DNA of 50,000 bases from Cryptococcus deneoformans JEC21 (taxonomy: Eukaryota; Basidiomycota; Tremellomycetes; Tremellales; Cryptococcaceae): the NCBI RefSeq assembly GCF_000091045.1, contig NC_006684.1, positions 1,120,001 to 1,170,000 of the forward strand, given 5' to 3'. A model generated the notes under the pieces. The model searched no databases. It was not told the DNA's origin and saw nothing but the letters and a program-made list of their open reading frames with translations. Position 1 is the stretch's first letter, and every line of letters begins with the position of its first letter. This document shows, piece by piece, positions 40,697 to 50,000 of this stretch. The position numbers and the translations under genes are program-made.

Positions 40697-41896
40697 CTAT
40701 GAATTTGACAGAAAAGACTTGGGCTTTAATCCTAAAGTTGAGAAGAGCGTCGGCTGCAACTGTGCAGACAATAAGCTACATACGAACCTTTGACGTGAAG
40801 ATTTATACTTACAGGATTCTCTACCACCCCATAGCCAGCTTCAGAAAGCTTCACCCCTTTCTTTACAGAATCCAGTATCCCTGATCCAACATCAACGTTG
40901 TTCAACTCCGTGTCATTTACACCTACTTACACTCTATTTTAACTACTTTGACCTGCCTCGCTGAGCCTCTTCCACCTTGCATATCAAGGTGTTTTTGTGT
41001 TTTTCCCCCTGATAGGCCATTGTTGGCTATTACATGGGTACATGCAGACGTCTGGATAGTACTAAATAAAGGTCAAGTTGATTTCAATTAGTGAATAAGC
41101 ACACGATTCATGAAGAAGCTGTAGAAGACATACGTGAAACGACCTCCATTCTCTGAAATCAAATTGCGAAGCTGTATATTGGACAGTTTCGGACCGGTTG
41201 AACCATTGAAATAAAACAAACAGCCCTTGAAAATACCTGTTTTCTGCTCTCACTGTCGCTTAGCAGTAGCTGTTGTGTAATATCACAGCGTATGACTCGA
41301 CATACCTTTTCTCTAGCTTGTTTTTGAAGTTGGTCGGTTCGTACTTGAGCATAAGTCCATGTGACATTTTGCCCTCTCTGCTCGCCCCTTTGGTGTCCAG
41401 TGGTACAAGAAACCACATGATCGGTTCTGGAGAGACACATGTCATACAGTCAGTTAATCCTAAACAAAGACTAGAATGAACGGGACTTCACTAACCGACT
41501 GGGCATGTCTGAGTTTGTTATAGGATTCCCTTGTCTACCAAGCGTCTTCAGCATCCTTTCCGTGACCCTTGCCCTCGGCTCCACTTCCTGCTCGCTGCTC
41601 TCAGCCTCTTCAACATTCCCGTCGATGCCTTCACTTCTTGGTTTCTTCTCCCTTCGGTTGCTGAAAAATTCTGCTTTCCGCTTTTTAAGATTTTCTTCCT
41701 TTCTGCTTTGCTGCTTTTTGTCTTTCAGCCGTCCGCTTTTCGACTGCTCCCGATAGAGCTTTGGGAGTTGTTTGCCTGTTGATGGATTGGGAAGTGGATT
41801 TCTCCGGGGTATATTGTAGTTCTGTCGTGAAGAAGATGATAAAGCAGTTGGAGGAGGAGATATGGGTTCAATACCGGGTGAGGATGATGGTGTCAT
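40697..41896 (-). CDS. Small single-BRCT protein with PIP-like C-terminus
   Basis: Six exons on the minus strand (41896-41496, 41426-41306, 41243-41134, 41061-40931, 40880-40813, 40759-40697) give 297 residues with consistent phases. The first 130 residues are Ser/Pro-rich then strongly basic (KKRKAEFFSNRREKKPR), a likely nuclear signal. From about 177 to 277 lies one BRCT domain: GIFKGCLFYFNGSTGP, NLISENGGRFT, CTHVIANNGLSGGKTQK, and KIEWILDSVKKGVKLSE. The glycine pair and the tryptophan of the last helix are the family's diagnostic residues. The BRCT looks like the Rev1 type, but no polymerase follows. The C-terminus LQPTLFSTLGLKPK resembles a PCNA-interaction box but lacks the aromatic pair. 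Role in DNA repair or replication is inferred only. A truncated or split Rev1 is the alternative. Confidence 0.8.
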
Positions 41897-42327
41897 CTTC
41901 CGGAAAGGTGTTGAACCGTATCATAATTCGTAATAGAACGAACGTAACGATTCATCCTTGATATAATTGTCGATGGTCAGGGACGCAAAGTCCAGTCAAC
42001 TGGTAAAGTCATTTAGAGCGCGACGCGACGCGTTTGCTCAAGTTTTGTCGGTGTACTTGGTGCTTGTTGTTGTTTTTCAGTGTCAATTTCCTTTCCGGCC
42101 AAGCAAATTAACAAGCAACATTCTGACATGCAACTATAAATCTACTCCATAAAAACAGCAACAGTAAAACCAAAAAGAAACATCACATTAAAAGCCTTAT
42201 GGGAATCAATATATTGTAGAAGTGTAAATAGGAAGTCTAAAAAATCCCAAATATAGAAGTAGAAAGACATAAGGATTGATAATCCGTAATACAACCATTT
42301 CAACAACGTTCCTACGCAGCCTTGGAT
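41897..42327. other. Spacer between the BRCT and LIM genes
   Basis: These 431 nt lie between the start of the BRCT gene and the stop of the LIM gene, both on the minus strand. The part from 42140 to 42300 is A/T-rich and fits a 3' UTR. A short block of gcgacgcgacgcg lies at 42019-42031. No coding potential is recognised. Confidence 0.45.
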
Positions 42328-44514
42328 CTATGCAGCAGGCAGGTCGATCAATCTGGTCCACCTCTTCTCAGCTTTTATAGCACCGTTTCTTCCCCCCTGG
42401 CGTACAGCCTCGCCTACGTGTCTTTCACAATAACGGTTCCCGTCAACTTCATAATATTCATCCATCGACTCTCGACACGTTTGCGCACCAGATGCACCAC
42501 CTCGATGGTCGCATTTGAAGTGTCCAGGATGATACCGCTGGGGGCTACGTCCCGCCAAAACAATACAAGCACCCTCGATTGGTTGTCGGCATGAATGTAA
42601 CGAGCAAAAAGTACCACTGCCATTTGTCAGAATCACATCATCTATAGCAGGCAATTCGAGTACTCACTTTTCCTCATGGTAATGGTATTGACACCAAGGT
42701 TTTCCTCCCAACACGTAGAAGTCATCGCCTTCAAATGGCCTGTCACACTTTGTGCAGGTGAAGCACGCTCTATGCCATTTGCCTTTCAATTGACCGTCTG
42801 AACTAGATACTGCAGACTTCTCGATAGGAAGTTTACACTTTCGGCAAGAAGGCAGATAGAGCTTTTTCCAATCTTGCTCGCAAAGGACCACACCATCGCG
42901 CTCAACAAATCGTTTAGGTCCACCAACCACGGTGCCACATTTTTGACAAGTTTTCTTACGACGCACAGAAGCAATGGCACTCGCTGAATGTTGGGAGTAG
43001 TTGGAGGACTTCTCGCTGGATAATCGGCGATGTGTAAAGTTTTGAGAAGAATTATTGGCAGGGATACTTTGTTCAGCAATGGCAAGTATACGGGAAGTGG
43101 GCATAGACGCCGAGTCCGAAAGGGGCAGGCGGTTTTCTCGGTCCTTTTCTTCGACGTGTTTCCTCTCCAAAGATGAGCCAAACACTTCTCTTCCCTCATT
43201 TTCATCCTCTTCAATCTGCTGCAAGATATCTATTTTGAAAGTTCCATCGACTCGGTCTGTCATGCCCTCAAAACTTTGGCTGGGAGTGACGACTTCCTCG
43301 CTTTCGGGACCGCTGTTGCCTCCATATCTCCCGGATTTTGAAGACATGGAGGAGTTGGTCGAAATTTCGCTGCTGGCAGTAGGATTTCGCTGATGCGCCC
43401 GCGAGACAGCAGGGGAAACTTTGGCATCGATATGTAAGCGGGACATCTGGTCCGTTTCGGGAGACGCCCAAGGTAGAGCCGACGGCTGATCTTCATAATC
43501 ATCATCCAATTCAAATGTCGTACCAATGGGGCTAGACACCAATTTTCTGTCACCCGAATTGGCCGTGCTGTTTGTACTACGGCTCATCAGACTGTTGCTT
43601 CGGTCTAGCTCCTTGATCTTTTCGAAGAAATTCCGCTTAGTGCTGGGCTTAACGGAGCCGGTCAGCATTTCTGCTAGACTATCTCCCATTCTGCTACTGG
43701 ATGTAGAAGATGTAGATTGTTTACGAATAGACTGGGTGTCAGAGGCAGAACGCTGACTCATCGCAGATTGTGATCTTTGAGGAGACGAATTTGGGGTGAG
43801 AGAACGAGTTGGAGGAGAGGGTTGAAGAGGAGCGGTGTGCGAGTGGTGTAACTCTGGTCGATTCTGTGGTGGCTTCTGCAAGGAGGCAGGCTGAGAAGGC
43901 GGTTGAGAAGAGGCAGCTGCTTGTTGAAGCGCTGCTTGCTGCCTGGCAGAGGCGGCTAACGCAACGCCTGCACGTACGCCCCAAGCAGCCGCGGCAAAAG
44001 CTCTTCTTCCTACACCTGCCATCCCAGACTCCCCTCCACTAGTAGTATCTGGCATTTGCATGCTTTCCATCGACGCACTCGAACTGTACGATCCCGCGGA
44101 GTTAGGAAAGAAGGGGTTGGTAGGAGAATTTGTTTTCAGCTGTGGAGAAAAGCCTAATGTGTAATTATTTGGGGAGCGGCTAGGCGGGGTAAGACTGTGG
44201 GATGACGGTCGACGGGGAGGCGCAAGTTCTGTAGGCGAAGGATGTGCGCTAGAAGGGCCAGCGAATGGGGGTCGTATAGAAACTGGCGGTGGTCCCTGCC
44301 TCGACGGTCTATATTGCGACTGTGATGAAGATGATTGAAGGGTGGATAATTGGGCGGGACGAGAAGGAGCTCCTGGAACCGGAAGGCTCTCACAAACATG
44401 GTCGCCAAGAGACGAAAAAGCAATGTGTGCTGCACATGTTGAGCACGTAACAGAGGAGAGAACGACTGAGGTACGCTCAGAGTCTTGAGGCCTGCTAGGG
44501 GTAAGCAGAGACAT
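42328..44514 (-). CDS. LIM-domain protein, paxillin/Pxl1-like
   Basis: Two exons on the minus strand (44514-42668 and 42616-42328) give 711 residues. The first 520 residues are Ser/Pro/Gln-rich and probably disordered, with an N-terminal CSTC...HVC cluster that may bind zinc. The C-terminus has LIM modules: a shortened first module from about 523 (CQKCGTVVGG...LCEQDW), a complete second one from about 557 (CRKCKLPIEK, HRACFTCTKCDRPF, YHYHEEK), and a third from about 618 (SCRQPIEGACIVLAG, RYHPGHFKC, YCERHV). LIM modules bind proteins; fungal paxillin-like proteins act in septation and Rho signalling at the bud neck. The short intron lies in the linker before the third LIM, and the phase fits. 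The exact orthologue is not established, so no symbol is given. Confidence 0.85.
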
Positions 44515-46188
44515 GAGTATGTAATAGTTTGATGAGTTGAGTCGAAAGGTGTAGATAGACAGGCAGTAGACGAATTACTTGAAGGATAGTAGATGGTAGA
44601 CAGGAGTATGCCGGATGAAAGGAGGGAAAATAAACAGTGTATATTTGGTTTGTTATTGCGGAAACAACTTCTGTTGGCTATCTGCTAGATAGAATGGATA
44701 AAAGTTTCGAAAGAATGGTCCGGAATGACACGGCCGGTGAATGGCAGCTAGAGTGTGACCTTGGAAAGGGATGGAGACAAAATTGCGAGGTGATCTAGAT
44801 GTGGATGGTGAAGGCTGGTGCGCTGACAGACCGCAGGCCTGTGTTATAAGGTACTTGAATGTTAAAGAACTGTCTGCGAGTTGAAGGGAAGTGCGAGATA
44901 AAGCCACAGGAGTCGAAGATGTATACCAGTGCTCGGAAAGGTCTCGTCGGAAGTCGAAGATGGATGGCAAAGATGATTGTCACCAGACGAAACAATCAAA
45001 CAAGTACAGGGACAATTGTGAATATAAAAAGTCCTTTGTTCTTGGCCGCTGCTGATCCTTGGATCTCCCACTTCGATTTGGGCTGCTCAATTTCCTTTTG
45101 GAAAGCTGCTTTATTTGTCCTGATAGGAATCAAATAATTGTCGCAGAAGTCACCAAGGAGATGGATGGATGGCTACAAATTATAAACAATATGACAAGTT
45201 ATTATCAGCTCACGTCTTCCTTCCGATCAGAATCAGGAATAATAAGATCATTCATCACTCACAAGTCACTGCGCACAGACCTTCACTTCAATTTAGGCAA
45301 GCGCGATCAAAGAGATGTTGGCAGATGAGAGGAAACAGGCGACTGGCGACTGGTGATTGGCGACCTGCGCACAGAGTGGATGCAGACCCGGAAAGAGGGT
45401 AGCTTATCGATGAAGGATGGAAGGGGCAAGGAAACGAGACTCAACAAAGCAAAGTGGAAAATGAATCAAGGTGGAAAAAGAAGGTGATGGAGAGACGCGT
45501 GCATCTGAAAGCCTATAACCAGACGCGTCGCAGGAATGCAGGACAAAAAAGAGTAATTTATATGATCTCGCTCTGTCCGGGCCAGGGAAAAACCCCACGG
45601 GTCCCGAAATCGCGGTTAGGAGCGGACGGTCACCCAGGGCGGCACTAGCAGGGTTGTCCCTGACCCAAGCGCCCTTCGCGCTCGAGGCATAAAATAACAT
45701 GATGAGGAAATGGCTGTTGGTGCATGGTGGGGGAAGCAGTTATTACTTCCGCTTCGCCTTCGTTGTGCTCAAAATGCGCTGTCTTAAGCTGTGTTGGGGA
45801 CGCTTGGGCCAGTTCACTAGCCGGTGACAAAGATTACATATCCTAGGCTGTGCGATGCGATGAGGCCTGTGCACTTGACACATCGACTCAGTTGCCCAAG
45901 TTACGGTTACCATTTCGTTTACGGTATCTTCGATGATGTCTCCACCTGATCAATACGATGGTCGATCTGTTTCTCAATTTCTCATTATTGATGATCTCAC
46001 CAGTCCCCAGGCTTGGGCATGTCAGAGAAAATTGATATCACATTATACGCTACGGCTTTGCCTTCTGTATATCCTGACTGGTAGCGTATGTGTGCTTGAA
46101 TCAGTGAATAAGAATCTCCAAGGTGCAGCATGAGCTCATAATTCATAGTTCGATGACTGGCCAGTCGGTACGGTAGTCAATCTTTTTC
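44515..46188. other. Intergenic region upstream of the LIM gene (about 1.7 kb)
   Basis: No gene is supported. Frames of 60-105 codons occur on both strands, but none has a motif and several use non-ATG starts. It holds the LIM gene promoter and the 3' UTR of the WDR91-like gene. A small degenerate repeat of GGCGACTGG-like units lies near 45340-45365. A long leader or non-coding transcript is possible. Confidence 0.45.
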
Positions 46189-48537
46189 TTAATTTGTCTC
46201 TGCGCCCCAGACGCCTACGGACCCATCTTCGCCTGCACTGACCATCTTGCCTTCTTTCCATCTAACCTCGAACACTGCACCTTCCCCGTGCCCCACTAGC
46301 ACCTTTGATGGGCGCACTGTGATTTCGCCACGTCTTGCAAAACTATTCCGGTTGCGGACACCTTCTCGTGGAGGATAATAAGCCGGAGATGAAGGATGAA
46401 TATTGAAATCTGTGAGATCACCTCCGGAGCCTTTGCGCTCAGGAGCGAGGAGTTCGTTGTCGCGCGTTGAGGGGACGAGACTGTTGGATCGACGGTCGTT
46501 CGAGTTGCCTTCTCGATCCCATATGTAGACCGAACCATCTTCCGAGCCACTGATCACAAGGGACGTGGAACAGGCGAAACTGCAACGCACGAGGTTCTTT
46601 GAAGTATTTTGATGTCCTGTGTAACGGTACACGCTGCGTTGCTGGTAAAGATATCAGCAGTGTCCATTTGGATTTATTGCTAACGCTCACCATTCTTAAA
46701 TCCCACAGCCGGTTGGAATTGTCCTTGCATCCCACTAAGAGGTACTTTCCTTCATTGTCGAACTCTACCGAAGAGATCTCGCCCAGACAATCCGTCATCG
46801 TGTTGGTGCAAACCCCACCCACAGCATCCCAAAGTCGAACATGCTTATCTTTGGAACTAACGAAGATGTTAGCTACTTTACAGATTCACAAGGATACAAG
46901 GTCACGCACCCAGACGCAATGGTGTTTCCCGTGGAATCATACGCGATAGCCAATGTACTCTGGCTGTGACCCGAGAATGTACGTAATTGTTTGCCAGTCT
47001 CAATATCCCATGATCGCAAAATTCGATCATAAGATGCGGATACCACCTGGTCCTGTAGCTGATATCAGCCATTATAGCCCTTCAATGTGAAGCGTCTGCT
47101 TTTACGTACTTCTCGATTAGGTCTCCACCTGACATTATACACATCTCCGCCATCGCCTACCAAAACTCCCAGACAGTCACCCTTGGACGCAGACCACAGC
47201 CGGATTGTACCATCGCCAGACGAACTAGCAATCATCTCTCCTGACGGAGAAGAATCGCAACTCCACACCCTGGATGAGTGACCTGAAAGGATATGGCTGA
47301 GACTGCCGTCTTCAGTCGAGACTACTCGAAGAGTGCAATCACTAAATACCATGAGAAAGAAAGTCCGCTACCGTAAATCCTAGTATGGAAACTTACCTTG
47401 AGCCACTGACTACATGTTGAGCCGTTGAGCCTATCAGTTCTACACATTTAACATTCGCCAAGTGCCCCTCTACCAAACGCAACAGCTTGCTGGGTAGTTC
47501 TAAAGGTCGATAGTCTTGTAATAGCCTTTCCACAATGAAATCAGATACCATGCTATAACAGGAATTTACGGAAGCTCACGTAGGTATCTTGACGATATCG
47601 TCCCTTTTCTTTCCTACTCGCCCCACCTGCCAAGCCGCCGCTTGCTTTAGAAGCGTTTTCAGCCGATCGGGCGGTATGTATCGCCTTTCGTCCACTGTAT
47701 TCAATGATCAACATGGATTTACGTCAACAAATCTAGGAAGGACATACCGCCTCCACCACGCTCCGCGTCCATCAATTCCTTCCAAACTCCTACCAGTCTA
47801 TCCCGTTCAGGCCCAACACCCGCCCAGTCTCGAAAAGTAGGGGCGTCATGGACAGTCGATGCTGATGTAAGATAGGATAGCGAATAAAAGTCGTATGGAA
47901 CTGGTTGATAGTGTTCCAGGGCTTTCAGCCGTTTTTGAAGCAGATTGAAGGCCTTTTGTGATTCACCTATTGTGGAAAATAAAGGTTTGCGAAGGCTGAA
48001 GAACAAGAAATGGTCACGCACGGTTCTCAACATGTTCAAGAAACTGCTGTCGGTAAACAAGATACAGGAATGCTTTCTGTGTTTGGATTCTTAACAATCC
48101 AGGTCGAGCGACCAGGTTTTCAATCGACCCCCAATCGCCATCTGCGCAATGCGCCTTCAGATTGAATTACTCATGCAGATCAGACCGACGCACCTAATAT
48201 GGCTCTCTCCACATCCTCTATATGCTCCTTTCTTGTGGAGCCATTGGCGCTTCTCCCCAGAATCTGTTCGTCCCATATCCTGGCAGCTTTAGATGCACCC
48301 CGAGCTTCAAGATATTGGCCAATAAGAAGGTCAATCTCCTGGATACGAGATGCATGAGTGTTACTTCAAGTTTAGAAGAAATGACCCCACCTGTTCAAAA
48401 AGCCCTTCCTCCAAGACTACGTCCTCCAGCTGAGGAGCCTTCTCCTTTTGACGTGCTGTGGTGAGCGAGCGGGACTCGGCGGTGAGTGAATGTTGTCGAG
48501 ACGGTCCCGCTGCGTTGGTGTGTCCTCCGCTTGACAT
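46189..48537 (-). CDS. WD40 protein with LisH-like N-terminus, WDR91-like
   Basis: Ten exons on the minus strand (48537-48391, 48338-48194, 48141-48022, 47966-47748, 47694-47580, 47525-47397, 47341-47110, 47052-46910, 46856-46691, 46641-46189) give 622 residues. After a Ser-rich start, residues 50-80 form a LisH-like helix pair (EIDLLIGQYLEARGASKAAR). The next part (KAFLYLVYRQQFLEHVE, KAFNLLQKRLKALEHYQP, YDFYSLSYLTSAS) matches the order of the WDR91 N-terminal region. From about 265 onward there are WD40 repeats, with VVSASYDRILRSWDI, IASGSKDKHVRLWDA, LLVGCKDNSNRLWDL and YTGHQNTSKNLVRCSF. WDR91 acts on early-to-late endosome conversion by limiting PI3P; yeasts such as S. cerevisiae lack a clear copy. 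The functional transfer is inference. Its 5' end lies 0.9 kb from the next gene. Confidence 0.85.
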
Positions 48538-49446
48538 TTGTGGGTGATGAACAGCGATATTGGAGTTGCAGGTGTCCGTATCACTTCAAATCGCTCAACT
48601 GGTAAGTGAATGTCGAAGATAAAGCCAAAGGACGTCTGTTATCTCTTTCGTTTAGCCGATCACGTCGAGAACTCCCTCCATTTGCTTACCTTTCCGTCTG
48701 CCCTCGCTCCTTTCTCTTGTCCTGCCCGAAGGTGCGCCTGAAGAGCTGGTTACGTAAGATGTCCACTCACCGCTACAATTCCTGCACCGACCTTCTGTTC
48801 TCGCGCATCATGCGTCGATAACCTGTTTCTGTTCATGCAGCTGGTGCAGATTTATTTTATGGAGCATCTTGGTAGATGAAGAACCACCAGTGTTGGGGAG
48901 TTATTACCATTGGCTCCTTGTCCAGCTATCGCACGACGCTGAACGATGATGATTGACATCCGACAATTAATTTCCTCCTCCTATATAATTGTCAGATGTC
49001 AATCATTTTGGTCTTGCAGGATGAAGAATGTCCGTTAATCTACTCGATGCATACCATGGGCCAGTATGTAGCACCATAGTACTGAGTCTGCTAATTTCTA
49101 AATGGTATCCCTTGCTTTGTATAAGCACCCCTCCTCCATCCTCCGTTCACGCACCACCACCTGTTGCCGGTGTCTATTCAGGGCTATCAATAACCGGGCC
49201 GAAGAAATTGGAATAATTTTTTTATTAATCTTTGGTCGTTATCTTTCGGGCCTCAGCCGACGTGAGATGATCATTTTTACCCACATCTAGATACCGGACT
49301 TCACCCGTCCCGTTTCCGTTTTCCAATTCATCTCCCATGCTTTCGACTCATTTATTATAGAATCATTAGACCTCTAGATGCCATAGATATACTATAATAC
49401 ATATCAGACAGTCAATCTACGCTCGTATAATCATCACACTCTCGCC
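48538..49446. other. Intergenic region between the WDR91-like and MFS genes
   Basis: This 909-nt stretch is the shared upstream region of two divergent genes. The notable structure is the inverted repeat at 48949-49006. Short frames at 48606-48821 and 49028-49290 show no motif. The portion next to the MFS gene is CT-rich, as is common in leaders. Confidence 0.5.
48949..49006. repeat. Near-perfect inverted repeat, 21-bp arms with 16-nt loop
   Basis: The left arm is 48949-48969 and the right arm 48986-49006. They begin ATGATTGACATC and end GATGTCAATCAT, with 20 of 21 positions complementary and a loop of TTTCCTCCTCC-type sequence at 48970-48985. A transcript would form a strong hairpin. No flanking target-site duplication is obvious, so I cannot call it a transposable element. 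Confidence 0.85.
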
Positions 49447-50000
49447 ATGACCTCCAAAACTTCTCCTGCAATCGCAGCACCCCTACGCCATACTCATACA
49501 CAACCATCTCAATCAGCACCTCTGCGAAATCAAGCTTCCCAACAACCTCAATTACGCTCTGCGTCCTCAAAGACATATCCAGATTACGATCCATTTCCCA
49601 TTCAACTCAACCTCGTACGCTCTCTGTCACGATCGCAATCACGGCCCCATACATCTCTTCAACGTCCACCTACCAGACAAGATGGACTCGACAACATACC
49701 GCCTCCCTTACCAGCCTCTTCAATAGAGCTGGATAGGAGACTGTCTCGAGATCCAGACGTGGAGAGACAAATGGGTGTGAATGATGGCGATGTGGGACCA
49801 CCACCGGAAGGAGGTGCTGAGGCTTGGTGCTGTGTCGGAGCTGCTTTCATGGTGTTGTTCTGTATCTTTGGTTTTGGTTTGTCCCCCTGTTCAATCAATA
49901 CACAACAATAACTGACCATGATCTAAAAGTAACCAGCTTTGGTCAGTTGAAAACGTACTATGCAGAAAACCAATTGTCCGAGTATTCCCAGTCCGAAATT
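49447..50000 (+). CDS. MFS transporter, monocarboxylate-transporter-like (N-terminal part, runs off right edge)
   Basis: Exon 1 is 49447-49876 and exon 2 starts at 49930 and continues past the window. The cytosolic N-terminus of about 120 residues is Ser/Pro/Gln-rich (SLSRSQSRPH). It is followed by PPPEGGAEAWCCVGAAFMVL and, after the intron, TSFGQLKTYYAENQLSEYS. The pattern PEGG-x-WCCV...GFVTSFG matches the first membrane segment of fungal monocarboxylate-type MFS carriers. The donor reads GTTTGT, which is unusual, but the phase and the protein match are good. The substrate cannot be predicted from this piece. The ATG at 49447 is the first in frame. Confidence 0.75.

Noticed and set aside
45560..45680. 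Possible tRNA-like or structured RNA in a G/C-rich stretch
   Set aside because: I looked for a cloverleaf with a GGTTCRANNCC-type T loop and found none that folds.

Overview
This window looks like nuclear DNA of a basidiomycete yeast, most probably Cryptococcus or a close tremellalean relative. I infer this from the gene architecture: up to ten exons per gene, introns mostly 45-75 nt with GT(A/G)NGT donors, CTRAY-like branch sites and NAG acceptors, little intergenic space, and both strands used. The gene set is also entirely eukaryotic and fungal. I could not run a search, so species assignment rests on architecture and family recognition. Exon models were built by hand, and for nearly every multi-exon gene the summed exon length is a multiple of three.

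Layout, left to right. 1-303: the 3' end of an unidentified gene. 940-3193 (+): a membrane-anchored RING-H2 protein. 3384-4919 (-): a Set5-type SET/MYND-like methyltransferase. 5236-7211 (-) and 7427-7963 (+): mitochondrial HSP60 and HSP10, diverging from a 215-nt promoter. 8557-11399 (+): a MAP-kinase-phosphatase-like protein with rhodanese and dual-specificity phosphatase domains. 11400-14300: gene-poor DNA. 14527-17074 (+): a Zn2Cys6 regulator with its zinc cluster near the C-terminus. 17075-20354: a second gene-poor stretch with a threefold tandem repeat. 20355-21447 (+): BCP1. 21501-22473 (-): PAPS reductase MET16. 22762-25594 (+): ER Hsp70-like LHS1. 25714-26802 (-): capping protein beta CAP2. 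26917-28903 (+): mitochondrial Mg channel MRS2. 29285-31638 (-): ERT1/RDS2-type gluconeogenesis regulator. 31865-36578 (-): a 1,453-residue ankyrin/RCC1/BTB protein like IBtk. 37687-39503 (-): proteasome ATPase RPT3. 39773-40514 (+): elongation factor ELF1. 40697-41896 (-): a small BRCT protein. 42328-44514 (-): a LIM-domain protein. 46189-48537 (-): a WDR91-like protein with LisH-like and WD40 regions. 49447-50000 (+): the start of an MFS transporter.

Functional themes. Protein quality control is prominent: HSP60/HSP10 in mitochondria, LHS1 in the ER, RPT3 in the proteasome, and RING and BTB ubiquitin-type proteins. The HSP60/HSP10 pair shares one control region, so coordinated expression is likely. 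Other neighbours (MET16/LHS1, CAP2/MRS2, RPT3/ELF1) also share short divergent promoters but have unrelated jobs. No tRNA, rRNA, CRISPR array, complete transposon or virus was recognised. The most unusual points are the HSP10 start codon isolated as an ATG-only coding exon, a probable GC-AG intron in the ERT1-like gene, introns in and after the last codons of RPT3, a small BRCT protein with a degenerate PIP-like tail, and a 21-bp near-perfect inverted repeat at 48949-49006.
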